From the NCBI GenBank assembly GCA_036823295.1, contig DAISGD010000018.1:1-54097 (forward strand): a stretch of DNA of 54,097 nt, in the 5' to 3' direction. The stretch is from UBA4742 sp002403895. Lineage in GTDB: Bacteria > Actinomycetota > Acidimicrobiia > Acidimicrobiales > Acidimicrobilacustridaceae. This document shows positions 17,214 to 25,594 of the stretch, piece by piece. A model generated the notes under the pieces. It was given only the letters and a program-made list of their open reading frames with translations, was not told where the DNA came from and made no database searches. Every line of letters begins with the position of its first letter. The first letter of the stretch is position 1. A program made the position numbers and the translations under genes.

Positions 17214-17924
17214 TCACCGGGAGGGGAGCGCGGCCTCGAGGTCGACGACGGCAGGGAAGAGCACGTTGTTCTCCTTGTGGACGTGGAGGTGGGTGTCCGC
17301 CTCGAGCTCGGCCAACCCGTCGTAGAGGGCCCGGTAGCTGGCACAGCCGTCAGGAGGCGTCTGGTACCCGTCGGTGAGGTCGCGCATCCGGGCGAGGAGC
17401 TCACCGGCGCGGTCATGTTCGGTCAGCATCACCGAGATCGGGTTGGCCAGGCTGCCGCAATGGAACTGTGGAGCCGTGGCCGAGGCGGCCAGCTCCCGGA
17501 TCATCGGGAAGAGGACCTGCTCCTCCTTCATGAGGTGGGGGTCGAGATCAGCTCGCACGGCTTCGAAGGCAGCCTGCACCTCGGTGAGCTCGGGATGGCG
17601 GGCGCCGTGGACGCCGACGACCTTCGTCGCCAGCGCGCTCAGCCGCGGGAACTCGGCGTGCAGGTAGGCGTGGTGGGTCTGTTCCAGGTGGTCGACCAGC
17701 TCGGCCGGTCCCATCGTCGCCCATGCCGGTGCCGGCATCGTCTGCAGGTCGGCCAGCTCCCCGATGATCTCTCCAGGGTCGACGCCGCGGTCGCGGCAGG
17801 CGACGTCGAGGCGTTGCCCGCCGCCGCAGCAGTAGTCGAGGCCGTGGCGCTCGAACACCCGGGCGGCGCCGGGAACCGAGGTCACCAGTTCAGCGAGGCT
17901 GCGTTCGGTCGGGATCGTGGTCAT
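17214..17924 (-). CDS. Iron-sulfur cluster repair di-iron protein (RIC/YtfE/ScdA)
   Basis: A 236-residue RIC protein that restores Fe-S clusters after nitrosative or oxidative damage. The N-terminal ScdA domain has LVTSVPGAARVFERHGLDYC followed by CGGG. The hemerythrin-like part has the di-iron His/Glu ligands in HLEQTHHAYLHAEFPRL, HLMKEEQVLFPMI, SVMLTEHDRAGELL and HLHVHKENNVLFPAV. ATG at 17924 with AAGGAG. It is the third gene of the Rrf2-YwiC-RIC-globin operon. The RIC plus globin pairing under an Rrf2 regulator is a classic NO-response set. Confidence 0.95.
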   Translation of the reverse strand: MTTIPTERSLAELVTSVPGAARVFERHGLDYCCGGGQRLDVACRDRGVDPGEIIGELADLQTMPAPAWATMGPAELVDHLEQTHHAYLHAEFPRLSALATKVVGVHGARHPELTEVQAAFEAVRADLDPHLMKEEQVLFPMIRELAASATAPQFHCGSLANPISVMLTEHDRAGELLARMRDLTDGYQTPPDGCASYRALYDGLAELEADTHLHVHKENNVLFPAVVDLEAALPSR

Positions 17925-17982
17925 GGGGTTTCTCCTTGCGTTGGGGTGAGCGGATCGGCCGGTCGCCCGTTCGGGATGCAGA

Positions 17983-18801
17983 TCAGGTCATGAGCACGCC
18001 AGCGGCCGTCACCGCCACCAGGGCGAAGCCGAGGGCCATCTGGCGCAGGCCCAGAACGACGGCCCGGGGCAGCGGCCGCCGGGCCGAGAATCGCTGGTAG
18101 GTCACGATGCCGGCCAGGGCGACGGCCCCGGCCGTGAGCGCGAGATCGAGCGCGACCGAGACCGCCGCGGTGCCGAGCGCTGCCAGGTCGGCGACGACCA
18201 GGGTCGGGGATCGGCGCGGTCGGCGGTGGAGCCGGGCGATCTGGTCACGCACGAACGGGATCGAGGTGACGCAGCGAGCCACGAGGATGAGCCACAGGGC
18301 CCCGGCCAGTCGGGCGTCGCCGGCTCCGGCGAGCACGATCATGGCGACGACGGAGCTGATGCCCACGGCGCCGGCCAACTCGGGCACGAGTCGGCGGCTG
18401 CGCGAACGCATGTCGAACCAGAGCTCCAGGCCCACGAGCGGTGCGGCGACGACGGCGGGCACCCAGAAGGGGCCCTGGGCGAGGACGAACGCGCCGGCGA
18501 CCAGGGCCACCAGGACGATCAGCTCGGCGGCGACCAGCCGCCGGGCCACCGTCGTGCGCTCGAGGTGGCGGCCGCGTGAGGCATCGACCAGCACCACCTT
18601 GAGTGGCATGCGGGCCATGAACCCGACAAGTGCGGCGGAGGCGAGGCAGAGACCGGCGCCACTCGGGAAGATGACGAGGCCGAGGACTACCGGTTCGAGC
18701 GTGAGGTCCCAGCCGCCGTGCTCGGTGGGGACGGCGACCGACCTCAGTACCGAACGGGTGCCGGGCTGGGGAGGCGCGACGTGACCCCTCGGCGCGGTCA
18801 T
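17983..18801 (-). CDS. YwiC-like integral membrane protein
   Basis: A 272-residue polytopic protein with the YwiC family start VPTEHGGWDLTLEPVVLGL (general pattern PxEHGxWxxxxEPxxLG), then about eight hydrophobic segments to the C-terminus. The ATG at 18801 overlaps the stop of the Rrf2 gene (ATGA), so translation is coupled. In Bacillus, ywiC lies by the nitrate-respiration genes narK and fnr, and the family is often found near NO or anaerobic respiration genes. Its biochemical role is unknown. Its place between an NsrR-like regulator and RIC supports a nitrogen-oxide link. Confidence 0.85.
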   Translation of the reverse strand: MTAPRGHVAPPQPGTRSVLRSVAVPTEHGGWDLTLEPVVLGLVIFPSGAGLCLASAALVGFMARMPLKVVLVDASRGRHLERTTVARRLVAAELIVLVALVAGAFVLAQGPFWVPAVVAAPLVGLELWFDMRSRSRRLVPELAGAVGISSVVAMIVLAGAGDARLAGALWLILVARCVTSIPFVRDQIARLHRRPRRSPTLVVADLAALGTAAVSVALDLALTAGAVALAGIVTYQRFSARRPLPRAVVLGLRQMALGFALVAVTAAGVLMT

Positions 18802-19214
18802 GGTGCCGGCTGGCCCCGGGCGGCGAGCTCGGAGAGCGGGGTGCCGGCGAGCCCGGCAAGGAGCTGGCCCCGAGCCTGGGCCCAGGGGGTGTGCAGGGCG
18901 CAGAGCCCGCCGCCGGCGCAGGCCCGGTCCTCGAGCACGCACCGGCCCGTGTCGGTCGGTCCCTCGACGGCCTCGATCACGTCGAGCACGCTCACGTCGC
19001 CCAGTTCCACGGTGGCGACGTAGCCGCCGGTGGGCCCGGGGTCGGACCGCACCCAGCCCCGCGCCGCGAGCGGAGCGACGACCTGGGACAGGAACCCGGG
19101 GGTCGTGCCCACCTGCTCGGCCAGCTCGGACGACTTCGACCGCAGACCGGTGCTCGCCAGCTGGATCAGGGTACGGGTGGCCAGGTCGGCCTTCCGCGAT
19201 ATTTCGAGTCTCAT
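18798..19214 (-). CDS. Rrf2-family Fe-S regulator (NsrR/IscR-like)
   Basis: A 138-residue Rrf2 regulator from the ATG at 19214 (a GTG at 19220 is an alternative). The winged helix is LATRTLIQLASTGLRSKSSE, then VGTTPGFLSQVVAPLAARGW, then GPTGGY. Three cysteines, Cys92, Cys99 and Cys105 in RCVLEDRACAGGGLCALH, match the cluster-binding triad of NsrR (93/99/105) and IscR (92/98/104), with one extra residue in the first spacing. It leads the operon with ywiC-like, RIC and globin genes. A CTATAG site lies 10 bp before the start, fitting autorepression that NO damage to the cluster would relieve. Confidence 0.92.
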   Translation of the reverse strand: MRLEISRKADLATRTLIQLASTGLRSKSSELAEQVGTTPGFLSQVVAPLAARGWVRSDPGPTGGYVATVELGDVSVLDVIEAVEGPTDTGRCVLEDRACAGGGLCALHTPWAQARGQLLAGLAGTPLSELAARGQPAP

Positions 19215-19223
19215 ACTCACAGA

Positions 19224-19229
19224 CTATAG
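19224..19229. promoter_or_regulatory. CTATAG site in the Rrf2 promoter
   Basis: CTATAG lies just upstream of the regulator start. On the regulator's coding strand the context is AATCCTATAGTC, which shares TCCTATAG with the site at 14888-14895. Probable autoregulatory operator, inferred from position and sharing only. Confidence 0.45.
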
Positions 19230-19366
19230 GATTGCGGCGTGGAACCACAGAGCGCCCGTCCGACGAGGATCACGGCCGTTCACGACCTGGCACCGCGACC
19301 TGCAGGTCCCCCCGCCGGGCGACGACTCACGGGGCTAACGTCGCCGCGAGCCCACGGAGGTTCAGC

Positions 19367-19687
19367 GTGAGCGGAGCCTTTCCTCTCGATCGACGTGCGC
19401 TGGCTTGGGGACTCGTCGCGGTCGCCATCGCCTTGGCGCTCGTCGCGCTCGGGAGCGGCGGGCTGCAGTGGTTCGACGCCGCGCTCATCGGCTACCTGTT
19501 CGGCACGGTCTTCGCCATCTTCGGGGTGGTCTATCGGCATCACTGGAGAGCATTCGCAACCGACGACGCGTCGGTGACGATGTTCGTCGGACCAGGTCGA
19601 GGCGGCGCGCCGATCGAGGTTGGTGTCGTGTCGATGACGAAGGCGAAGCGATCATCCATTGCATGGCGGCACGTTCCAAGTTCTTGA
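19367..19687 (+). CDS. Chimeric ORF: membrane-protein N-terminus fused to toxin-like sequence
   Basis: The GTG at 19367 follows GGAGG by six bases, so initiation looks real. Residues about 9-55 form two membrane helices (ALAWGLVAVAIALALVALGS; FDAALIGYLFGTVFAIFGVV) of a protein I do not recognise. From YRHHWRAFATDD onward the sequence changes character and resembles a small toxin (TMFVGPGRGGAPIEVGVV). After a lost base near 19630 this frame reads noise to its stop. I read it as the start of a membrane protein gene joined by deletion to a toxin gene. Confidence 0.5.
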   Translation: MSGAFPLDRRALAWGLVAVAIALALVALGSGGLQWFDAALIGYLFGTVFAIFGVVYRHHWRAFATDDASVTMFVGPGRGGAPIEVGVVSMTKAKRSSIAWRHVPSS

Positions 19688-19707
19688 AAGGATGGTGGAA
19701 ACCATGA
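19530..19707 (+). pseudogene. Toxin-like gene remnant with one frameshift
   Basis: HWRAFATDDASVTMFVGPGR, GGAPIEVGVV in one frame continues, if one base is restored near 19630, as VDDEGEAIIHCMAARSKFLK, GWWKP-stop in the next. The pattern 'LxIGPxxxGxxLEVGVVxxDDxxxVIHAMxARxKFL' is, as I recall, typical of small actinobacterial toxins paired with HTH antitoxins. The TGA stop (19705-19707) overlaps the ATG of the next gene as ATGA, as in TA operons. The N-terminal part is missing. Confidence 0.5.
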
Positions 19708-19973
19708 CCGAGGGATCACGGGCCGAGAAGGCCGCAGCATTGGAACGATGGGCCGACGATGTGCAGTCCGACGCGTTGGTTGAGATCGACACCACAGTGC
19801 TTCGTCACCTTGGCGAGTTGGCAGAACAGCGGGCCGCGCTTGAGAGCGAACTCAGAGAGGCGGTTCTCGCCGCCCGCCGCTCCGATCGTTCGTGGTCCGA
19901 GATCGGCGCCATGCTTGGGGTCTCCAAACAGGCCGCGCAACGCAAGTACGGCCGAGCCGCTTCCGCCGCCTGA
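19704..19973 (+). CDS. Small HTH protein, probable antitoxin
   Basis: An 89-residue protein with a helical N-terminal half and a C-terminal helix-turn-helix, DRSWSEIGAMLGVSKQAAQR followed by KYG. The ATG at 19704 overlaps the end of the toxin-like remnant by ATGA and decides the start. Such proteins resemble sigma region 4-type HTH antitoxins. With its partner broken, it may be an orphan antitoxin kept as a regulator. Family placement is inferred from the HTH and gene order. Confidence 0.65.
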   Translation: MTEGSRAEKAAALERWADDVQSDALVEIDTTVLRHLGELAEQRAALESELREAVLAARRSDRSWSEIGAMLGVSKQAAQRKYGRAASAA

Positions 19974-20008
19974 GGCACGGCACCCACGCTTACAGTTCTG
20001 AGAAATCT

Positions 20009-20036
20009 GGCGACCACCCCCAACTTCGGGGTGGGT
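20009..20036 (+). repeat. GGCGACC hairpin repeat, copy A
   Basis: GGCGACCACCCCCAACTTCG followed by GGGTGGGT, with a 7-bp stem CCACCCC/GGGGTGG around a 7-base loop. It differs from 28364-28391 by only two bases. It stands in the 369-bp gene-free gap after the HTH gene (19974-20342), which otherwise holds only the att-like repeat. It could act as a terminator-like hairpin or be an IS terminal relic. Confidence 0.6.
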
Positions 20037-20137
20037 ATGGAGAGAGACGAGGCCGTTCCCGGGCATCGGAGCGGCGTCCTGGCCTCACGCGGCCACCGAG
20101 TACTCCGATAGGCGAAAAGCCCGTGGGGTTAAGGTAC

Positions 20138-20155
20138 AAGTCCCCCCTCCGACAC
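20138..20155 (+). repeat. 18-bp direct repeat, tRNA-3'-end-like (possible att site)
   Basis: AAGTCCCCCCTCCGACAC, identical to bases 1-18. The preceding GGGGTTAAGGTACAAG looks like a decayed T-arm. The two copies bracket the IS-rich first 20 kb. No integrase gene is visible between them. Confidence 0.5.
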
Positions 20156-20342
20156 GGTACGTGTGTTCGATATCCCGGCAAGTCGGGTTGCGAAATCGTT
20201 GCGTTCAGTGCGTTCTGGATTGAGGCGATTGGGCGTCAAGAACGGTTGTGCGTCTCGTTCGACGTTGAGTACCCCTGAGTCGTCGCACTGCCAAGTGCGT
20301 GTTCGGCGATCAGGAGGTTCGCAGCCGCGTTACGGTTCGGGC

Positions 20343-23255
20343 ATGCCGCGCGGGCTCCCTCTGGGCACCGTGACCTTTCTGTTCACCGACATCGAGGACT
20401 CGACCCGTCTGTGGGAGGAAGCCCCAACGGACATTGCCGATGCACTGCGGGTCCACGACGCCATCGTGCGGGGCACGATCGAGCGACATGGCGGCTACGT
20501 GTTTGGCACCGGTAATGACGGCTTCTGCGCGGCGTTCTCGACTGCCGCGGACGCGGCGACCGCGGCGATCGAATCCCAGGAGCAGCTGCGCGATGAGGTC
20601 GTCGTCAACTTCGTGGTTCGCATGGCTCTGCACACCGGTGAGGCGGTCGAACGAGACCGGAATTACTTCGGCAGCGAGGTGAACCGCGCGGCACGGCTGA
20701 TGTCGCTCGCGCACGGAGGGCAGGTGCTCGCCTCGGACGCGACCGAAGTGCTGCTACGCAACCGCGTCGCGCTGCGGCCCTTGGGTGAGCACCGGCTGCG
20801 GGGTCTGCACGGACGCATGTCGGTGTTCCAGATCGTCGCCGACGGACTCCCGGCGGAATTCCCCGCGCTCCGCAGCGTTGACTACTTCGCGGGCAACCTC
20901 CCTCAGCAGCTGAGCTCACTGGTTGGCCGCGAGAAAGTAGTTGCCGAAGTCGCCGAGTTCGTGCGGTCGAGCCGGCTGGTCACGCTCACCGGCGTCGGCG
21001 GCGTCGGCAAGACGCGGCTGGCTCTCGAGGTCGGGGCCGAGGTCGCCGGCGAGTTCCCCGACGGCGTGTGGATGGTCGAGCTCGCATCAGTCGGCGACCC
21101 GGCCTCTGTCCCAGCTGCGATCGCGACCGTGCTGGGCATCACCCCACAAGGCGACGCGGCCGTGATCGACACAGTTGCCGACGCACTCGGAGGTCGCCGG
21201 CTCCTTCTCGTGATCGACAACTGCGAACATGTCCTCGCCGCCGCGGGATTGGCCATCGCCGCGATTCTCCGTCGGTCTGGGAACGTCAAGATCCTCGCCA
21301 CATCGCGCGAGACCCTCGCAGTCGACGGGGAGACGGTGCTCGCCGTCGTACCGCTCGCGCTCGATGGCGGTGTGACCTCGGACGCCGTCGCGTTGTTTGT
21401 CGACCGAGCCCGAGCGGTCCGGCCCGACTTCGGGCTCCGGGAGCCGGATACCGCCGCCGCGGTGACCGACATCTGCGAGACTCTGGACGGGCTGCCGCTG
21501 GGGATCGAGCTGGCTGCCGCCCGAATGGCGGCCATGAGCGCGGTCGAGGTTCGGGATCGACTCGCCGATCGATTCCGGCTGTTGAAGGCGTCGACGCCCG
21601 GGCCCGAACGACAGCTAACGCTCCGCCATGTCGTGGAGTGGTCCTACGACCTGCTGACCGACGACGAGCGCGACCTGCTCCGCCAGGCCTCGGTCTTCGC
21701 GGGCGGCCTCAACCTGACGAGCATCTGCGCCGTGGTCGACGGAGCCGACGATGTCGACGTCCTCCGGCATCTCGACTCGTTGGTCCGAAAGTCGCTCGTC
21801 GTCGCCGACCACACCGCCACCCGCACCCGATACAGCCTCTTCGAGACGATCCGCCAATTCGCCGAGGACCGGTTGGCGGAGACGGGCGCGCTCGAGCGGA
21901 CTCGTGACCGGCACGCAGAGTACTTCGCGCAGGAGTCGGCTACTCGATGGGAGCATTGGAACGGGCCCGGATGGCGCGATGCGGTCGACTGGGTGGAGAC
22001 GGAGCTGGGCAACCTGCGTTCCGGATACCAATGGGGCGCGCGACGAGGCGAGCTGGAGGTCGCGACCGACATCGCGGCGCATTCCGCGCTCATGGGTTTC
22101 TCCGTGCAGCTGTTCGAAACGCTGGCCTGGGCAGAGGAGCTGCTCGCGCCCGCAGCCGCGGCCGACGTCCGCCGTCTTCCCCGCTTGTACACCGCGGCTG
22201 GTTACGCGTGCTTCGCAGGAAGGGCGAAGGCTGCTCGCGCGAACGCGCACCGAGCGACCGAGCTGGAAGTCGATTCCCGCTACGACGCGTGCGAGCCCGG
22301 ATACGCCTCGTTCATCGAGGCGCTGGGCGCCGTGTACTGCGGCGACCTCGATCGCTATGTCGAGCTCACCGGTTCTGTGGCCAACCGGTACGGAAGCGAC
22401 CGGGGCTACGGCCTCGCCGCCTATGTCGATGGCCTCCAATCGTGCGGCCGGATCGAGGAGGCACTCGCGCTCGCTGAAGAATCCGTCGCCGCCGCGAGAT
22501 CGCTCGGTAACCCCTATTGGGTCTCCTACGCGCTCTGGATCGCAGGCATGGCGTTCTCCAAGACAGACGCGCGCCGCGCGTTCGCGGCCTGGGACGAGGG
22601 CGTCAGCTACGTACGTGAGCATCGGGTCCACTTCTTCGAAGGTTTCCTTGCGCGCGACGCGGCTCGCCTGCACACCTCCGACGGCGAGCCCGAGGCGGCA
22701 CTGGTGCTGTTCGCCGACGCCATCGCGGCCTTCCATCGGGCCGGCAACGTGCCGCAGTTGATCATCACGCTGGCGAGCGTTCCTGCGTTGTTCGAGCGCC
22801 TCGATCGCCTTGCACCCGCGGCGATGCTCCTCGGCGCGCTTTCTCGCGAGCCGTCGAGCTTCCACCACGTCCCCGATCTCAGCGACCTTGGCGACCGTGT
22901 CAACCGCCAGCTCGGTAAGACCCGCGCCGCCGAGCTGATGTCCGCGGGAGCTGCGCTCGATCTCGGCGATGCGGCCGTCTACGCACGCCAGCAGATCGAT
23001 GTCGCCCGGCGCGACCCGAGCCCGCGGACGCGCCAGGCGCGGCCCGGAGGCCTGAGCCGGCGAGAGATCGAAGTGCTACGTCTCGTTGCCGACGGCCGAA
23101 CTGCGGGCGAGATCGCGACGCAGTTGTTCATCTCGCCGAGGACAGCCGAGCACCACATACAGAACATCTATACGAAGATCGGCGTCTCCAGCCGCGCCGC
23201 GGCGACTCGTTGGGCTGTTCAGCACAAGGTCGTCAGCGACATCGTCGCAGGCTGA
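20343..23255 (+). CDS. Cyclase-domain / NB-ARC-like ATPase / LuxR regulator
   Basis: A 970-residue regulator from the ATG at 20343. Residues 7-165 are a class III cyclase domain (TVTFLFTDIEDSTRLW with metal Asp16; NRAARLMSLAHGGQVLA). Next comes an AAA/NB-ARC-type ATPase: P-loop GVGGVGKT at 217-224, Walker B LLLVID at 287-292, DGLPLGIELAAARM. A helical repeat region follows, then a C-terminal LuxR helix-turn-helix (LSRREIEVLRLVADGRTAGE; SPRTAEHHIQNIYTKIGVSS). In the cyclase the usual KTxGD motif reads FGTGNDGF, so the substrate-specifying Lys is lost and the domain is probably a sensor rather than an active cyclase. It probably regulates the genes just downstream (23432-24833). Confidence 0.93.
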   Translation: MPRGLPLGTVTFLFTDIEDSTRLWEEAPTDIADALRVHDAIVRGTIERHGGYVFGTGNDGFCAAFSTAADAATAAIESQEQLRDEVVVNFVVRMALHTGEAVERDRNYFGSEVNRAARLMSLAHGGQVLASDATEVLLRNRVALRPLGEHRLRGLHGRMSVFQIVADGLPAEFPALRSVDYFAGNLPQQLSSLVGREKVVAEVAEFVRSSRLVTLTGVGGVGKTRLALEVGAEVAGEFPDGVWMVELASVGDPASVPAAIATVLGITPQGDAAVIDTVADALGGRRLLLVIDNCEHVLAAAGLAIAAILRRSGNVKILATSRETLAVDGETVLAVVPLALDGGVTSDAVALFVDRARAVRPDFGLREPDTAAAVTDICETLDGLPLGIELAAARMAAMSAVEVRDRLADRFRLLKASTPGPERQLTLRHVVEWSYDLLTDDERDLLRQASVFAGGLNLTSICAVVDGADDVDVLRHLDSLVRKSLVVADHTATRTRYSLFETIRQFAEDRLAETGALERTRDRHAEYFAQESATRWEHWNGPGWRDAVDWVETELGNLRSGYQWGARRGELEVATDIAAHSALMGFSVQLFETLAWAEELLAPAAAADVRRLPRLYTAAGYACFAGRAKAARANAHRATELEVDSRYDACEPGYASFIEALGAVYCGDLDRYVELTGSVANRYGSDRGYGLAAYVDGLQSCGRIEEALALAEESVAAARSLGNPYWVSYALWIAGMAFSKTDARRAFAAWDEGVSYVREHRVHFFEGFLARDAARLHTSDGEPEAALVLFADAIAAFHRAGNVPQLIITLASVPALFERLDRLAPAAMLLGALSREPSSFHHVPDLSDLGDRVNRQLGKTRAAELMSAGAALDLGDAAVYARQQIDVARRDPSPRTRQARPGGLSRREIEVLRLVADGRTAGEIATQLFISPRTAEHHIQNIYTKIGVSSRAAATRWAVQHKVVSDIVAG

Positions 23256-23431
23256 CGGCAACGCCCGCAGACGGAGTCTCGGTCTCGGACCGAGACACAC
23301 TCGTCGAACGGAAAATGAGTAGGTCTACCGATGCCACGCCGGCGGCAGTCCCGGAGAATGAACCCCGACGCCGGCCGAACCGGTCGGCGGGAAGCGGGAT
23401 CCCAAGCGATCCATTCTCAAGGGGAACAGTC

Positions 23432-23704
23432 ATGATCCTGGCAACAACCACCGTCGAGAACGTCGAGCGATTCCTCGACGTGTTCGGCACGAAGGGGGCC
23501 GAAAAGCGTGCCCTCCACGGCTCCAAAGGTTCGACGGTCTTCCGCGATCCCACCGAGGAGAACCGAGTCTGGGCGCTCTTCGACTGGAACGAAGACGGCT
23601 GGGCGAGCTTCGTCTCCGACCCCGACGTCCCGCCGGTCCTCAAAGAGGCCGGACACCTCACCAAGCCACAGGCCGCGCTGATGCTCGGCTCCTACGAGGC
23701 GTGA
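23432..23704 (+). CDS. Small dimeric alpha-beta barrel (ABM-like) protein
   Basis: A 90-residue protein from the ATG at 23432 with AAGGGGA upstream. Its pattern MILATTTVENVERFLDVFGT, GSTVFRDPTEENRVWALFDW and EDGWASFVSDPDVPPVLKEA suggests an antibiotic-biosynthesis-monooxygenase-like ferredoxin fold. This assignment is by pattern, not by a unique motif. It is 10 bp upstream of the UrtA-like gene and 177 bp after the LuxR regulator, so the three may be one functional unit. Confidence 0.7.
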   Translation: MILATTTVENVERFLDVFGTKGAEKRALHGSKGSTVFRDPTEENRVWALFDWNEDGWASFVSDPDVPPVLKEAGHLTKPQAALMLGSYEA

Positions 23705-23714
23705 GGAGGCGACG

Positions 23715-24833
23715 ATGACTACCGCGATCAACCGTCCGGCGCGGGTCGGCCTCATCACCGATCAGACCGGCGCGCTTTCCTTCATGGGCATCGCCAATGC
23801 CAACGTTGCCAAGATGGTGATCGATGACATCAACGCACGTGGCGGCCTCCTCGGTTGCCCGGTCGAGTTGTTCGTCATGGACAGCGCCACCGACGACAGC
23901 GTGGCGGAAGCCGTAGCGGCGAAACTCGTCGAGCGCGCAGTCGATGTCGTCGTGGGCGGCATCTACAGCTCCACGCGACAGGCCATCAAGGGACCTGTGG
24001 TCGACGAGGCCGAGACGCTCTACATCTACCCGGAGCAGTACGAGGGCCAGGAGTGTCACCCTCTGATCTTCTGCACCGGTCCGGTGCCTGCGCAGCAGGT
24101 CGAACCGTTCTTCCCCTGGCTGATGGAGCAGACCGGGGCGAGGAGTTTCTATATGCCGTCGGCCGACTACATCTGGCCGCGCACGATGAACAAGAAGGTG
24201 CGTGAGGTCGTCAGTGCCGAAGGCGGCGAGATCGTCGGCGAGGAGTACTTCCCGCTCGATCACAACAATTACGAGCGCGTCGTCGACGACATCATGTCCA
24301 CGGGCGCCGAGGTCGTCTTCAACACGATCGTCCCCCCCGGGCTCACGCCGTTGCTCGAGCAGCTACACCGCGCCGGCTTCACGCGTCGGGGCGGGCACAT
24401 CGTCTGCACCTACTTCGACGAGAACTTCCTGAATCTCGTGCCGGCCGACCACGTCGAAGGCCTGTACGGGTGCCTGGACTACTACCGGGACGTCGACGAT
24501 CCGTTCAGCGTCGAGCTACTCAACCGGTACGACGGGCTCTTTCCCGGGAGCGCGATGTTCACCGCTGGGAGTGCCTGCTCAGGAACCTACCGGGCCCTCA
24601 AGCTCTGGGAGGCTGCCGTCAACGAAGCTGGGTCCCTGAACCAGGAGGACATCATCAAGGCGCTCGACCACGCCCGGATCACGCAAGGCCCGGGAGGCCC
24701 CGCCGAGATGGTGCCGGGCCAGCACCACGTGCGGATGAACATGTACATCGCCCAGTCGCAGGGCGGCACGTTCAAGGTGGTGAAGAACCTGGGCCACATC
24801 GACCCCAAGGAATGCGAGGTGGAAGGGACCTGA
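23715..24833 (+). CDS. UrtA/AmiC-like ligand-binding protein without signal peptide
   Basis: A 372-residue periplasmic-binding-protein type I fold closest to urea or short-amide binding proteins (UrtA, FmdD, AmiC). Diagnostic parts are RVGLITDQTGALSFMGIANA, LYIYPEQYEGQECHPLIFCT, GPVPAQQVEPFFPWLMEQTG and SADYIWPRTMNKKVREVVSA. It has no signal peptide or lipobox and there are no ABC permease or ATPase genes beside it. I infer a cytoplasmic amide/urea sensor, as AmiC is, or an orphaned binding protein. It probably works with the adjacent ABM-like protein and the LuxR-type regulator. Confidence 0.88.
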   Translation: MTTAINRPARVGLITDQTGALSFMGIANANVAKMVIDDINARGGLLGCPVELFVMDSATDDSVAEAVAAKLVERAVDVVVGGIYSSTRQAIKGPVVDEAETLYIYPEQYEGQECHPLIFCTGPVPAQQVEPFFPWLMEQTGARSFYMPSADYIWPRTMNKKVREVVSAEGGEIVGEEYFPLDHNNYERVVDDIMSTGAEVVFNTIVPPGLTPLLEQLHRAGFTRRGGHIVCTYFDENFLNLVPADHVEGLYGCLDYYRDVDDPFSVELLNRYDGLFPGSAMFTAGSACSGTYRALKLWEAAVNEAGSLNQEDIIKALDHARITQGPGGPAEMVPGQHHVRMNMYIAQSQGGTFKVVKNLGHIDPKECEVEGT

Positions 24834-25021
24834 CGCCGATCGATTGGTCGGCACCGACACAGGGCGCTTGGGCGACGCCAGCTCTGACGATCGGGTCGGG
24901 ACCGGCGTCGCCCGCGTGGCGTGGAGGACTGGCATTCCGAGCCCCGTCGCCTCGATGATGGGACGGGCCACGAATCCGCCGACGGCGCACCGAGTAGCGT
25001 GCACCCGGCGAGGGGGTAGCG

Positions 25022-25594
25022 ATGAATCAATTGGCGACGCTCAGGTATGCGCTGAACGAGCTGACCGGTGTCGTGGCTGCGCTCGACGAATCGCAGATGG
25101 ACACGGTCACGAATTGCGCGCCGTGGACGGTGCGCCAATTGGCCAGCCACGCGGTGAACAACCAGCTGCTCTGGGCCGGCATTGTGACCGGCAAAGAAAT
25201 CGTGTCGGCAGAGGTCACGATGGGCGCGGTCGCCTATGACGGCGATCTGGCACCGTTCGCCGACGACGCTGCACGACAGGCTTTGGCAATGTGGGGCACC
25301 GAAGGGGTGCTAGAGGGGATGCACGTCACCCCGTTGGGCGAGCTGCCCGGTTCGACGGTGATCGACTTTGCCATCGTCGACGCGGTGGCTCACTCGTGGG
25401 ACCTCTCTGCGAGTATTGGGCACGCGATCGAGTTCACCCCCGAGGCGATTCCGACCATCTCCGCAGTCGTGGAAGCGACGTGTACCGATGCGGCCCGAGC
25501 GATGGGTCTGATACGGCCCGCGACCGAGCCCCCTGGCGATGCCACAAAGACCGAGCGGTTGATGGCTGCGGCCGGACGGGCGATTCCCCGGTAG
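25022..25594 (+). CDS. TIGR03086 family (mycothiol-dependent isomerase-like) protein
   Basis: A 190-residue DinB-superfamily protein of the TIGR03086 / maleylpyruvate isomerase-like type. It has ATLRYALNELTGVVAALDES, NCAPWTVRQLASHAVNNQLL with the first ligand His, and IVDAVAHSWDLSASIG, the family's HxWDL element. The ATG at 25022 is preceded by AGGGGG. It stands alone. These proteins probably use mycothiol as cofactor in actinobacteria, but the substrate is unknown. Confidence 0.88.
   Translation: MNQLATLRYALNELTGVVAALDESQMDTVTNCAPWTVRQLASHAVNNQLLWAGIVTGKEIVSAEVTMGAVAYDGDLAPFADDAARQALAMWGTEGVLEGMHVTPLGELPGSTVIDFAIVDAVAHSWDLSASIGHAIEFTPEAIPTISAVVEATCTDAARAMGLIRPATEPPGDATKTERLMAAAGRAIPR

Noticed and set aside
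18800..19366. A plus-strand gene upstream of the chimeric ORF
   Set aside because: It is antisense to the Rrf2 gene, whose HTH and Cys triad are clear. The real start in this frame is the GTG at 19367 with GGAGG.
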